A stretch of 64,000 bases of DNA from Macrotis lagotis (lineage: Eukaryota > Chordata > Mammalia > Peramelemorphia > Peramelidae): NCBI RefSeq assembly GCF_037893015.1, contig NC_133658.1, positions 282,713,869 to 282,777,868 of the forward strand. Direction: 5' to 3'. The notes below the pieces were generated by a model. It was not told the DNA's origin. It did no database searches and saw nothing but the letters and a program-made list of their open reading frames with translations. How positions within the stretch are numbered: position 1 is the stretch's first letter; every line of letters starts with the position of its first letter. Positions 1 through 9,835 of the stretch are shown here, one piece after another. A program made the translations under genes and the position numbers.

Positions 1-164
1 ACATACCATATATCTGCTTCACAGAAGCCTCTCTTTCTGGGAAGGTTGAACTTTAGGGAGGATGGGTGGTAAAGCAAAGGTGACTAGAAGGAGAAAAAGG
101 GCATTAAAGCCTGGGACAGGTAGACCAGGCCAAGAGGAAAGGATGTGTGGGCAAGAAGCATTGT

Positions 165-1107
165 CAATTAAACAAATCATTTCCCCAATTGATAAATGGT
201 CAAAGGATATGGAAAGACAAATTTCAGATGAAGAAATCAGTTATCTGTAGTCATATGAAAAACTACTCTAAATCATTATTGATTAGAGACATGCAAACTA
301 AAACAACTCTGAGGCACCATCTCGCATCTATGAGATTGGCCAATATGACTAAATAGGAAAAATGATCAATGTTGGAGGGGATGTGGGAAAACTGTGACAC
401 TGCTGCATTGTTGGTGGAACTGTGAACTGATTCAACCTTTCTGGGGAGCAATTTAGAATTATGCCCCAAGAGCAATAAAATTGTGCCTGCCCTTTGATGC
501 AGCAATAGCACCATGTCTGTGTTCTGAAGAGATCACAAAAAAGGATAGAAATATTCATAGCAACTCTTTTTGTAATGGCAAAGAATTGGAAGTTGAGGGG
601 ATGCCCATCCATTGAGGAATGGAAAGACTTACATGAATTGATATTGAGTGAAATGAAGAGAACCAGAAGACTAATATACACACCACCAGCATGGGGTGAT
701 GAGAAATTCTGATGAACATGATCATTTCAGCAATACACTAATCAAAGACAATTCTAAAAGACTTGTGATAGAAAATATCATCCACATTCAGAGAAGGAAT
801 TGTGGAGTTTAAATGACATTCAAAGCTTACCTTCTTCAATTTTTAAAAGTTGTCTCATGTATTATGTCATTTTTTCCCTCTAATTTTTTTCTTTCCATTT
901 GGATTTGATTCTTCTTTCACAATATGTTCAAAATGGAGCTATATTTAAAGTGGTTATAAATCTATGTTAGATTGCTTTCTGTCAGGGAAGGGGAGGAGGA
1001 AGAAAAATGTAAAATGCAAAACCTTGCAAAAAAAATGCCTGGTAAAAACTATTGCTGCATGTAGTTGGAAAAACAAATAAATAAAATATTTAATTCTTAA
1101 AAAAAAG
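165..1107 (+). mobile_element. L1 3' end: ORF2 C-terminus and 3'UTR
   Basis: The piece starts in the part of L1 ORF2 that reads ATTGATAAATGGTCAAAGGA and runs through remnants of the C-terminal ORF2 motifs (AATGGCAAAGAATTGGAA, then GAATTGATATTGAGTGAAATG). It ends in a pyrimidine- and G-rich 3'UTR and an AATAAATAAAATATTT tail near 1107. It is 5'-truncated, as most L1 copies are, and has many small changes, so it is old and inactive. It lies inside what is probably AGPAT2 intron 1, in the opposite orientation to that gene. Confidence 0.85.
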
Positions 1108-3404
1108 CAATCCTTGTACTTATAGGTACTTAATAAACATTTCTTGTATTAGAATAAACTATATGAAAATGGGGGGGACCTCAATTGAGAAAGGAGAGAA
1201 AGTTTGCCTCACAGACATAGCCCAAACCTCTTCATGATTGGTGAAGGCTCCTTCTCTTTGGGACAACTAAACATTCCTGATCAAAGAATGCTTCCAAGGA
1301 ATCATTACTCCCCAGGTTTGACAAGATAAGGTTTAAATTTCTCTGGGTCACATGAGAGGTAGAAGAAAAGAGTTTTGAATTTGGACAATGAACTTGGGTT
1401 CTCAAATCCCATATTTTACCACAGACTGTGGGGATAAATCACAATCACTTTGAGGCTATTTCCTCATTTGTAAAATAAGGGGAGAATACCAGGACTCTTC
1501 AATCCCTAGACCTGGGTCAGAGATCAGTTCCAAATGCAAATTTCCTTGAGAGAAGGTATACAGGAACAAATAGTCAACCTTAGCAGAGGCAAAGAGAAGG
1601 GGGGGGGGAAGGGAGGATGACACAGAAAGGGCTAAAATCTAGAACTGAAATAGGCTTGAGGCATTCAAGTCAGTACAGGGTCAAGCAATATTATGAAATC
1701 CTTCAATCTCAGACTTCAATCTATACAACCTCGAAATTTATTTCCTTGCTACCCACAAAGCCTCAGGATTGGGCCTTAACAAACCACATCTTCCCTTCCC
1801 CTACTCAAGGGACGTTTAGCTTGCCAAAAAGCCCCTATATTCTCTTTATTGTAGTAAAGGACAAAGCAAGTATCAATGATTTTGAATACGACGGTCTGAC
1901 CTAGTCCTTCTGAGCCTTCCCTTAACTGAAAACTAGTTGATTAGTGTAACCAAGGAAGGTTCCACATTAAAAGAGAAAATCAGGTAGCAAATTCTCAAAG
2001 GGGCTCAGAAAGTCCCTGTCCTCTTTCAAATTATCTTCTCCAGGTGTTAGGTAGAAGATCTGAAAATCCCATAATCAAGGATACTCATTAATCCTCACCT
2101 TCCATTAGTTTATGCCAGGAGAAATTGCCCAACAGACAACATGACCCAGAGAGCACAGGATTAGTTTTTTTTTTTGAGGGGAGAGAAAGAAATGTGAAAA
2201 AGAGAATCCAGGAAGTCTGGAACTACAGCATTGTCTGAATAGTATATTGTGAAATGGAGGGGAAGGTCGAGGTCTATGAGACTGGGAGCATACAAGGGCT
2301 CCAGAAACCTAGGATGCAGAGGGACACAAGATATTAAGCAGTGCAGGGGAGAAGACAAATTTCAGTTTTGCCTAACACTCATAGTGGGGGGAGGAAGGGA
2401 GGAGGAATGAGAAAAGGGATGCTACAAGGCAGGTTACATAAACTGCCCATCCATTCTCCTGGTCCTTTTAGGCCAGGTCAGAATGGATTGGAAGTCTGGG
2501 GGTTGTTTAAAGGATACAGTAAACTTCTTTGAAGTGCTCAGTATTATCAGCCCAGGAAGGTTTGGAAGAAAAATACAAAAATTCTCAAATAAAGCCTTGC
2601 CCAACAGGACTTAGAAATGGTAAATACTGGCTTATTTGCAGTTTTCCCCTTAAGACAGTGTGGCTCCCAGAATCCACAAGATTTAATACTTAACTCAAGA
2701 ATCACCTCCTCTCTAAACAAGAGGCCTTTCCTAAACATCCCTCCCCACCTTCATTAGTACTTGCTTCCTCACTTCCCCCCAAAAGATTTTGTATTCATAT
2801 ACATTTTGCACTGATTTATCCAACACCCAGGGGAGAATTTTAAAAAGCTCCTAGAGAGTTAGTCTGTCTCCCAGCAACCTTGAGTCTAGTACAAGGCCTG
2901 GGCATAGCAGATCTTTGAATAATGCTTTTTAAAAATGGAATTGAATAGAATCAACCCATGTGCTGTTTGCCATACCCAGGTGTATCCTAGGCCTCTTGAA
3001 ATTGCTATAACCTTCCTCTATCTCTACTATACACACCGTAGGTCAATGCTCAAGAAAACACCACTGTGCAGGATTCCAGTGTGCCCTCTTCCCTTCCCCC
3101 AAATCAAATAGGATGGGAAGCTTAAACCATTCAGTTAGAAATTATTTAAATTCTAGCTAGCTTTGGTGTCATTCACTTTGAGCAATAGTTTCGCTTTAAC
3201 TGGACTTGACCAATATATATTAGCTAAGCTAGAGTTCTCTCCTTCAGGTTAGACTCCAGATCTTAACTTTGTAAAATAAGGGGAAAACTGGTTCATTTTA
3301 AGTCATTTAAAAAGGGAATAGAAAGCATTTGGCTCTACTTATTAAATGGCACTAATTACAGGGTTCTGTGTAAAGCCTCAAAATATTTATTAAGCACCTT
3401 CTAG
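1108..3404. other. unique non-coding sequence, probable AGPAT2 intron 1
   Basis: I recognise no repeat family and no exon here. Open frames are short (95 aa or less) and lack similarity I can name. I looked on the minus strand for later AGPAT2 exons, with the NHQS and EGTR acyltransferase motifs, and did not find them. The base composition is ordinary and AT-leaning. Confidence 0.5.
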
Positions 3405-3625
3405 GATACAGTTAGATGGTATAATGGAATCAATAAAGACCCAAGTTTAAATGCACCCTCAAACACTAACTGTATGATCTTGGGCAAGTCATTTAACTGA
3501 AGAATGCCTTAAGTTTTCTTGGCTATAAAATGGGAATAATAATACCACCTATGTCAAAAGGATGCTGTGAGATCAAATAAGTTAATATTTATAGCACTAG
3601 ATGCTTAATAAACACTTATTCCCTT
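3405..3625 (+). mobile_element. CORE-SINE (MIR/THER1-like)
   Basis: It shows a tRNA-like head (CAGTTAGATGGTATAATGGA), the CORE segment (GATCTTGGGCAAGTCATTTAAC), then AAAATGGGAATAATAATACC and a 3' end with ATGCTTAATAAACACTTATT. This is the layout of the mammalian MIR and marsupial THER1 SINEs. It is diverged and therefore old. Confidence 0.75.
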
Positions 3626-4844
3626 TCAACCCCACAATCACATGGCTAACTGTAAGTACTGGGGCTAAAAAAAGGCAAAAAATGATCCCTGCTCAAGGAG
3701 TTCATACTTAACAAATGTTTGCTGAGCTATTTGCCCTCTGAACACTGGTGCAACAGTATCTCAAGAGTCAACAGGGCATGGGTCCAATAGGAGGTTGACT
3801 ATATTTGCCCTGGTGAAGAGGGGACCCTTTTCACTAAATTATTCCTGGGTACCTTCCAGAAGAGAAGTTCAATAGAGGATGCCTCCATAGAGTGTGTCTC
3901 CCAACAGTATTCCTTTCTTTGCTGAAGGAGCTCTGGAGGGGTCACAAGATCTATTCCCAAAGGACTGCTGAGTGGAGGTTTGAATATGTGCTTATGCCCA
4001 CTAAAACCAACTGAGGAGAATATGAAGATCCTAGCTAAACTTAATCAGCCAAGTATAGCTGGAAAAATCATTGGACTGTAGATCAGGATCTCAGTTCTGC
4101 CACTCTATGTGAGCATGGAGTCCCTTTTTCACTCTGGGTCTAAAGTTTTCCTATTTGCAAAACTGAAGTTGGGGGTTAGAAGAATTAGATCTAGCTGAAG
4201 ACAAGCTACAAATTTAGGAGGAAAGTGAGGCTAAATTAGAGTATACCACTTCTTTACAGGGACTCTTGCTCAACCAAGGTCCACCAGGGAACTATGAGGT
4301 GGAAGAGAGTTATTTGAAGTCTGAAGACCTGGGTTTGATTTGGGGTTCTAATAACTTTTACCTGATATGACTTTAGATAAACGAAGGTGAGGGACTAGAT
4401 GACCTCTAAGAATCCTCCCATGAGGGATCCTATGTGACCTTGGGCAAATTGCTTTAGCCCTGTGGGCTGAGGTGAACTGAGAAATGTTTTAATAACTGGC
4501 TCTCTGGAGGAAAAAAAATATGGCCAAGAAACCCTTTTAAGTTCATTTTGTATTACTTAAGAATTTTTTCCCCCATCACTTTCTTAAATCTAAACCAGAA
4601 AAGGTCAAAGATGCTGCCATCAAAACATCTGAGTGTCTGAACCAGATAAAAATGCAACTGGGAAATTTTTAACAAAGTAATTAAAAATACAATAACAAAG
4701 ATAACATTAGTTTTTGGTTTTCTAAGTTTCTATTTGAGTTTGACATCACTGATGTAGACAATAAAATATATAAAGTCCAGATTTGTAGCAAATTGTATAA
4801 AGGCCCACATTGGAAATGTAACAATTGGCTCTGTAGAGCTGATT
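3626..4844. other. mostly unique sequence with a CORE-SINE-like scrap near 4305-4480
   Basis: No gene is seen. The stretch around 4305-4480 has the worn SINE phrases GAAGACCTGGGTTTGAT and GGACTAGATGACCTCTAAG, typical of 3' ends of old marsupial CORE-SINEs. The remainder is unassigned. Confidence 0.4.
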
Positions 4845-5075
4845 TCAGTAGTTTGAGCTTGGGCCTCAGTTTCATCTTCTGTAAAAGGAGGGAGTTGTAA
4901 TAGATGGGTCTCAAAGATCCTTTCCAACATTAAATTTATAATACTTTGTGTCCTGGAGCAAGTTATCTCATCTCCTCAGGGGTCAGTTTCTTTATCTTTC
5001 AAATTAGGGGGCTGGGCTAGATAGCTTCCAAGGTCCCTTCCAGCTTTAAACTCAGGATCCTAGGGATCTTACTAG
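4845..5075 (+). mobile_element. 3' portions of old CORE-SINEs
   Basis: Two overlapping worn copies of the phrase 'cctcagtttc(a)tcttctgtaaa' are followed by a segment like CTAGATAGCTTCCAAGGTCC and CCTTCCAGCTTTAAACTCAG. That order is the 3' end of marsupial CORE-SINEs. The head regions are too diverged to set exact borders. Confidence 0.5.
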
Positions 5076-6065
5076 GCCAGACTATCATGCTGCCTCAGAA
5101 GACTGGCCAGAATGACACTGCTTCAGACTGTAGAGCCAATTTGATAAGGATGATTAAAAAAAAATCATCAACTGGCATACGGCTTATTTTAAAATTTGCA
5201 AAAGGGCTTTTTATACAGAGGAGGCAGAAACCTGTCTAGTGGGATAAAGAAGGAAATGTAGTAATAAAAACACTAGGACGTTTTCAAAGGTCAATGAGAC
5301 AACAAGAAAGAATGTCCCTTAAGAAAAAAGAAAAAACCACAACACCCTCAAGCCTCTTCCAGAAGCCACAGCTCCAACTAACTTTCAGGAAGAGGGCTGA
5401 TCCCATTGGCTCTGGAATGATTTACCTATCTCAGGTGATGTCTGATTTGGGATGGGTGTGGCACTTGGACTCGAAGAATATGATGCCTACTCCGGGTTAG
5501 GTCAGCCTAAATGAGTGTTTTGATGAACTCCTGCAGAAGGCAAATTCCAGTCCCACTTCCTTCACTGGATCTGGAAGCTACTGAATTCCCCCAAGCTCCC
5601 CGATCATCTCTTTGATGTCTATCTGATAGATCTTTGGGGTGGGGGAGGTGGAAGGAGTAACAGAAACGGTCAGTGTTTCACCCCAAACCAAGATTCCGGA
5701 CAAAGGACTGCCTTGAATCCCCTTAAAGGGGAGGAGAGCAAATAGACCGGGGGCCCTCGACCAGAGTCGCTGGTCTTCTTTCTAGCTTCGGACTCCGCGA
5801 CCCCTCGCAGCGGTGTGACCTTGGGCAAGTCACTTCCCACTTATGGCTCTGGGAGGGTCTGGCTGGTGGATTTGGGAGCTCCTTCCCAGGGAACTTACAG
5901 CTGTCCCAGCGAGGAGCCCCCCAAGCCCCTGTGCCAAGCACCCAGGCTGGCACGGTCCAACCTAGTGGGGACACCGCGCCCCCCTCTGTCCACTTTTCCT
6001 CCACTCGGGCCAGAGGGACTCGGGCTTCCCCCAGGCTCCCCCCTCCCCAGGCGCGAAGAAGGAGG
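5076..6065. other. unique intron flank of the AGPAT2 CpG island
   Basis: The sequence shifts from AT-rich to GC-rich at about 5700. I see no exon. A long minus-strand open frame enters this stretch from the minisatellite side down to 5723, but that openness follows from GC-rich sequence without stops and is not taken as coding. Confidence 0.4.
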
Positions 6066-6725
6066 GCGGGAGGCTGAGCGGGGCCCGGCGGGGAGGCTGA
6101 GCGGGGCCCGGCGCGGGTAGGCTGAGCGGGGCCCGGCGCGGGGAGGCTGAGCGGGGCCCGGCGGGGAGGCTGAGCGGGGCCCGGCGGGGAGAGGCTGAGC
6201 GGGGAGAGGCTGAGCGGGGCCCGGCGGGGGGAGGCTGAGCGGGGCCAGGCGGGGGGAGGCTGAGCGGGGCCCGGCGGGGGGAGGCTGAGCGGGGAGAGGC
6301 TGAGCGGGGCCCGGCGGGGAGAGGCTGAGCGGGGAGAGGCTGAGCGGGGCCCGGCGGGGAGAGGCTGAGCGGGGCCCGGCGGGGAGGCTGAGCGGGGCCC
6401 GGCGCGGGGAGGCTGAGCGGGGCCAGGCGGGGCCCGGCGGGGAGGGGCTGAGCGGGGCCCGGCGCGGGGAGGCTGAGCGGGGCCCGGCGGGGAGGCTGAG
6501 CGGGGCCCGGCGGGGAGGCTGAGCGGGGCCCGGCGGGGAGGCTGAGCGGGGCCCGGCGGGGAGGCTGAGCGGGGCCCGGCGGGGAGGCTGAGCGGGGAGA
6601 GGCTGAGCGGGGCCTGGCGGGGAGGCTGAGCGGGGCCCGGCGGGGAGAGGCTGAGCGGGGCCCGGCGGAGAGGCTGAGCGGGGCCCGGCGGGGGGAGGCT
6701 GAGCGGGGCCAGGCGGGGCCCGGCG
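6066..6725. repeat. GC-rich minisatellite in AGPAT2 intron 1, about 28 units
   Basis: I count 28 copies of the core GCTGAGCGGG. The commonest unit is about 23-26 bp, GAGGCTGAGCGGGG followed by CCCGGCGGG. A shorter unit of about 15 bp (GGGGAGAGGCTGAGC) is mixed in, along with variants having CCAGGC or CGGCGCGGGG. Irregular unit order points to slippage and unequal exchange. G runs lie on the plus strand, the template strand for AGPAT2, so the RNA would be C-rich. The array ends about 240 bp inside the intron from the exon 1 donor. Copy number probably varies between individuals. Confidence 0.95.
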
Positions 6726-6885
6726 GGGGCGGCCGGGGCAGGGCCGGGGTACTGTGACGGCAGCGCCCTCCCGAGCCCCCCGGGCCCCCCGGGGCAGAGG
6801 GCGCGGGCTCGGGCTCGGAAGCCGGGGCAGGCGGGGCAGGAAGAAGGGAAAGCCGGCGAGAAAGTGAGAGAGGCGGAAGGCGCGG

Positions 6886-6952
6886 CCCCCCGGGCCCCGG
6901 GCCCCCGCCCGCGCGGCCCCCCGGGCCCCGGGCCCCCGCCCGCCCGGCCCCG
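6886..6952. repeat. short GC-only tandem duplication beside the splice donor
   Basis: A block of about 29-30 bp containing CCCCCCGGGCCCCGGGCCCC occurs twice in a row, with small differences at the joints. It contains self-complementary GGGCCC and CCCGGG runs. It starts only a few bases inside the intron from the AGPAT2 exon 1 donor, so stable RNA stems next to the donor are possible. That effect is inference. Confidence 0.7.
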
Positions 6953-6958
6953 CGCCCC

Positions 6959-6966
6959 GCTTGCCT
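6959..6966 (-). other. predicted non-canonical GC splice donor of AGPAT2 intron 1
   Basis: On the minus strand exon 1 ends AACATGAG and the intron starts GCAAGC. The human protein has NMS at this point, with the S codon split after its second base, and here too AG is followed by the break. The GC donor class usually shows AG before the cut and AAG after it; both are present. No GT in the next bases offers an equally placed alternative. Confidence 0.65.
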
Positions 6967-7164
6967 CATGTTGCGCACGGTGCGGCCCCCGTGGCGCAGG
7001 AAGCAGACCACGCTGGCCGCCGCCGAGAAGAGCAGGCAGAGCAGGCAGTAGGCGCCGATCTTGGCGTAGAAGCCGGCGGCCCGGCTCAGCAGCAGCGGCG
7101 GCAGCAGCAGCAGCGCCAGCAGCAGCGGCGGCGGCGGCCAAGCCCACAGCTCCAGGCAGGGCAT
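6965..7164 (-). CDS. AGPAT2: AGPAT2 exon 1 (1-acylglycerol-3-phosphate O-acyltransferase 2), coding part
   Basis: AGPAT2 is an ER membrane enzyme that adds an acyl group to lysophosphatidic acid, giving phosphatidic acid for triglyceride and phospholipid synthesis. This exon encodes about 66 residues from ATG at 7164. Residues 10-30 are a Pro/Leu-rich hydrophobic leader and residues 36-56 a second membrane segment ([20 protein letters not shown]). Blocks shared with human exon 1 include LSRAA, FYAK, and LRHGGRTV followed by NM. The human protein begins MELWPC; here the start is MPCLELW, and the leader is about 6 residues longer through Leu/Pro expansion. The start has A at -3. The catalytic NHX4D and EGTR motifs belong to later exons, which are not in the window. 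The exon phase matches human, but the donor is GC. AGPAT1 fits less well. Confidence 0.9.
7086..7139 (-). repeat. AGPAT2: CTG/CCG trinucleotide tract coding the AGPAT2 leader
   Basis: On the minus strand this tract is made of GCC/GCT/CTG/CCG-type triplets and codes the run [18 protein letters not shown] of the leader. Human AGPAT2 has a Leu run at the same place without the Pro blocks. Triplet slippage is the likely reason for the longer leader; it keeps the frame and the hydrophobicity. Confidence 0.7.
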
Positions 7165-7915
7165 GCTGGCCGCGGCTCGGCCGGCCCGACGGCCGGGCGC
7201 TGGGGAAGGCGGGCGCGCCGGGGCGCCGGGGCGCCGGGCCGGGGGCGGCTGGCGACGGGGAGGGCCCCGCGCGCTCGGGCCCCGGCCGGGGATGTCCTGG
7301 ATCTTCTGCCCCCGCCCCCGACGGCCGGCCGGCTGCGCTCGCCCTGGCTGCTGCCGCGCGGCTCCCCTCCCCTCCCCCCTCCGCTCCCCTTATTGCCTGG
7401 GAGGAGGGGCAGGGAGGGGCGGGCGCGGGCGGCCGGGGGGTGGAGTGAGGGAGCGGGCGAAAGAATGGGCAAGGTGCAGCCCGCGCCCCGCCCAGGCTGC
7501 CCGAGCCGCGCCCCGCTGCCCCCCGGGGCCCGCGCCCACTCCCCGCCCCTCCGGCCCCGCCCCCGACACCCCCCGCGCCCCGCGCTGCTCCCCTCCACCC
7601 TCCCGGCTCTCACATGCAGCCCCCGAGAGACCGCCACCCCGGGATGGGGATGGACTCCGGGGGACAGGACTCCGGGGCTGCGGGAGAAGAGCCGTCAGGA
7701 AAGGGCTCCCTCACCCAAGCTAGGGTGTTCCACCTGGCCCGGGCCCGACCTTTGGGTGGCAGGGCCCGGGCCGAGCCCCATCTGCTCCCACACAGCCGCC
7801 GCCGCCGCATTCGTTGCTTCCCTTGGCCCGGGGACCCTTGTGCGCTTCTCCCGCCAGCCCGCCGGGACCTAGCCGACTAGGGCCCTGCAGAAGCTAAATT
7901 AAGGGCTAGGAGTGA

Positions 7916-8066
7916 GGGGCGGCTAGGTGGTGCAGTGGCTAGCGCACCGGCCTGGAGTCAGGAGGACCTGAGTTCAAATGCGGTCTCAGACACTTAATCA
8001 TTACCTAGCTGTGTGGCCTTGGGCAAGTCACTTAGCCCCATTTGCCTTGCAAAAACTAAAAAAAAA
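7916..8066 (+). mobile_element. WSINE1-type SINE next to the CpG island
   Basis: This is a full-length tRNA-derived SINE: head GGGGCGGCTAGGTGG, B-box-like AGTTCAAATGCGGTCTC, then TGTGGCCTTGGGCAAG, TTGCCTTGCAAAAAC and an A-rich tail. It lies about 750 bp upstream of the AGPAT2 start codon, immediately beyond the CpG island edge. Confidence 0.9.
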
Positions 8067-8319
8067 GTCTGTGAGTGACTCCTGAATGGGTCACCCACTT
8101 AAGCTACTTGAGTCAGTCCTTTGGGTGAGGAGTTGGGTAACCTAGTGGGTTAGGTAACAGTTTGCTGCTGAAATTCCGTTTTTAGATGGCATCATATTCC
8201 CTCACCTCCCTCAACTGCTAGTAAACTGTTACTAAGTTTCGGCTCAAACTTATTTGTACTTCATTATTGTTTTCCCTTCACTTTTATTCATTTCTTTATA
8301 TTTCGTCTATATATTTTCG

Positions 8320-8485
8320 TTTTTTGTTTTTTTTGGGTTTTTTTTTTTGCAAGGCAAATGGGGTTAGGTGGCTTGCCCAAGGCCACACAGCTAGGTAATT
8401 ATTAAATGTCTGAGGTCAAACTTGAACTCAGGTCCTCCTGACTCCAGGGCTAGTGCTCTATCCACTGCGCCACCTAGCCAGCCCC
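8320..8485 (-). mobile_element. WSINE1-type SINE
   Basis: A T-rich tail at 8320-8350 is followed by the reverse SINE body and ends CGCCACCTAGCCAGCCCC at the head. The short direct repeat CATCTATATATT / GTCTATATATTTT flanks it. It is inverted relative to the copy at 7916, with about 250 bp between them. Confidence 0.9.
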
Positions 8486-8639
8486 TCATCTATATATTCT
8501 TAATATGCATCTATCTTTCCCCAACACAAAGGAAGTTTGTGACTGGGGATTATTTCTTCATATCCCCAGTGCCTAGTAAAAACTAGGAGAAACTTAACAG
8601 ATGCTTGTTGATTCATTGGAAAAGACATTACTAAGTTCT

Positions 8640-8965
8640 AGATTTAGAGCTGAAAGGGACCTCAGAGTTCATCTAGTCCAACTTGTTATACAGTTGAAGA
8701 AACAGAAGCCCAACATCACACTATAAGTAGCAGAGCAAATATTTAAACCAGGCCAACTCTCTCTAAGGCAACTAGGTAGTGAAGTGGATGGTTAGAGCAG
8801 TGGATGGGTAAACATGCTTGGAGTTTGGAAATCAAGAAGACCTGAGTTCTGATCTTAATCATGTTTTCCTCAGCTTCCTCATCTGTAAACTGATGGGAAG
8901 GAAGAAAAGCCAAGAAAACACCATACAAATAGTCTCACTAATTCTGCCAGAACTGAACAATAAAA
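8640..8965 (+). mobile_element. two worn old SINE-type repeats
   Basis: Positions 8640-8755 hold the old mammalian repeat phrase GGGACCTCAGAGTTCATCTAG then GTCCAACTTG, family not named. From about 8765 a diverged tRNA-derived SINE follows (CAACTAGGTAGTGAAGTGGA, then AAGAAGACCTGAGTTCTGA), ending in the segment CCAAGAAAACACCA known from BovB-tailed SINEs. Borders are approximate. Confidence 0.5.
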
Positions 8966-9599
8966 GCTCACTCTAAATTCAGTGATTTGCACTATACCTC
9001 AACGTTCCCCTGTTATTAGGGGGATCAGGGTAAGTACAAAGGTCTCTTCTCACAAAAGGCTCTTGCACTGTTGGATACATTTTAGAGTCACCTAGTTACA
9101 AGGAGCTTCCTTCCTTCCCACTTTTTATTTCTATATTCAGATCCTGTAGACATTAAAAAATAATAAAATCTATTAAATAATACTTATCAAATTGTGCCTT
9201 TATTAATCCAACATTACTATTCAATGAATCATAGGTATTCACTGAACACCTTCATGGGGAAGGGATATAGTATATTATGCTCTTTCCCCTAAAGAAAATA
9301 TATCTGAATGGAAAAGATTACCTCACGTGAGACAACAAGGAACTGTAGATGATCTGTGAGGTCCCTTCCAGTTCTAAATCTGTAATAATGAAGTTGGGAT
9401 TCAATAAAATATCAGCCCACAGTATTCTTGGAACAAGTTGATAAGAGAGTAATGGCCTGGTCTCTTAGTAAGGTTTTGGATACAATGTCTTCACTACCCT
9501 GAGCAAGGTTAGATTTCTTCACCAAAATCACAAATAAAAAGTTACCAAGTTTTGCATGTTATACAAGTCCCCTTCCTTAATTCAGAGCTAAGCGCAAAT
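8966..9599. other. unassigned intergenic sequence
   Basis: I see no exon and no clear repeat. There is one phrase typical of SINE 3' ends near 9357 (GAGGTCCCTTCCAGTTCTAA), which may be all that is left of a CORE-SINE. Confidence 0.35.
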
Positions 9600-9835
9600 G
9601 AAAATAACACCTGGGTCAGTGATTCTTAACCTTTTTGTCAAGGACACCTTTGATAGTCTGGTGAAACCTATGGACCCTTTTTCAGAATAATGATTTGTTG
9701 TCTCCATTCTTAAATGAAAGAAATATTAAATTTCAGGTAGAGGGTTAGTGAGGGAAACTTTTTATTTTTTTTTCCATCCAAGTTCACAGACCTGTCCCAC
9801 AAACTCCAGAATCCCTGAACCTAGGTTGTGTTATA
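9600..9835. mobile_element. hAT-type (Charlie-like) non-autonomous DNA transposon remnant
   Basis: The left end reads AGTGATTCTTAACCTTTTTG and the right end contains AGAATCCCTGAACCTAGG, roughly inverted complements of each other. Inside are the phrases GGTGAAACCTATGGACCC and TTCACAGACC. This matches the style of mammalian and marsupial hAT MITEs with AAGAACCCCTG ends. There is no transposase frame. Confidence 0.5.

Larger units (their letters stand above)
6740..7880. promoter_or_regulatory. CpG island and AGPAT2 promoter region
   Basis: The stretch is very GC-rich and CpG-dense, with many SP/KLF-type GC boxes, for example GGGGCGGGCGCGGG near 7416 and CCCCGCCCC-type runs at 7480-7570. It covers AGPAT2 exon 1 and about 700 bp upstream of its start codon. 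I see no convincing TATA box at the expected distance, consistent with a CpG-island promoter with dispersed starts. The transcription start site cannot be fixed from sequence. The island ends sharply at about 7880, and a SINE begins at 7916. Confidence 0.8.

Noticed and set aside
1-5700. Search for AGPAT2 exons 2-6 on the minus strand
   Set aside because: No NHQS, EGTR or other acyltransferase text with splice sites was seen; intron 1 probably extends past the window start.
6066-6725. Regular repeat array as a possible CRISPR
   Set aside because: Units are contiguous with no unique spacers, and the organism is a mammal. It is a minisatellite.
5723-7147. A 474-codon minus-strand open frame rich in Ala, Pro and Ser
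   Set aside because: It is out of frame with AGPAT2 exon 1 and runs through the minisatellite. Openness follows from GC-rich sequence without stops; no domain is visible.
6864-7872. Plus-strand open frames of 186-303 codons in the CpG island
   Set aside because: They are rich in Arg, Pro, Gly and Ala as expected of antisense GC-rich DNA, overlap the AGPAT2 exon, and have no recognisable domain.
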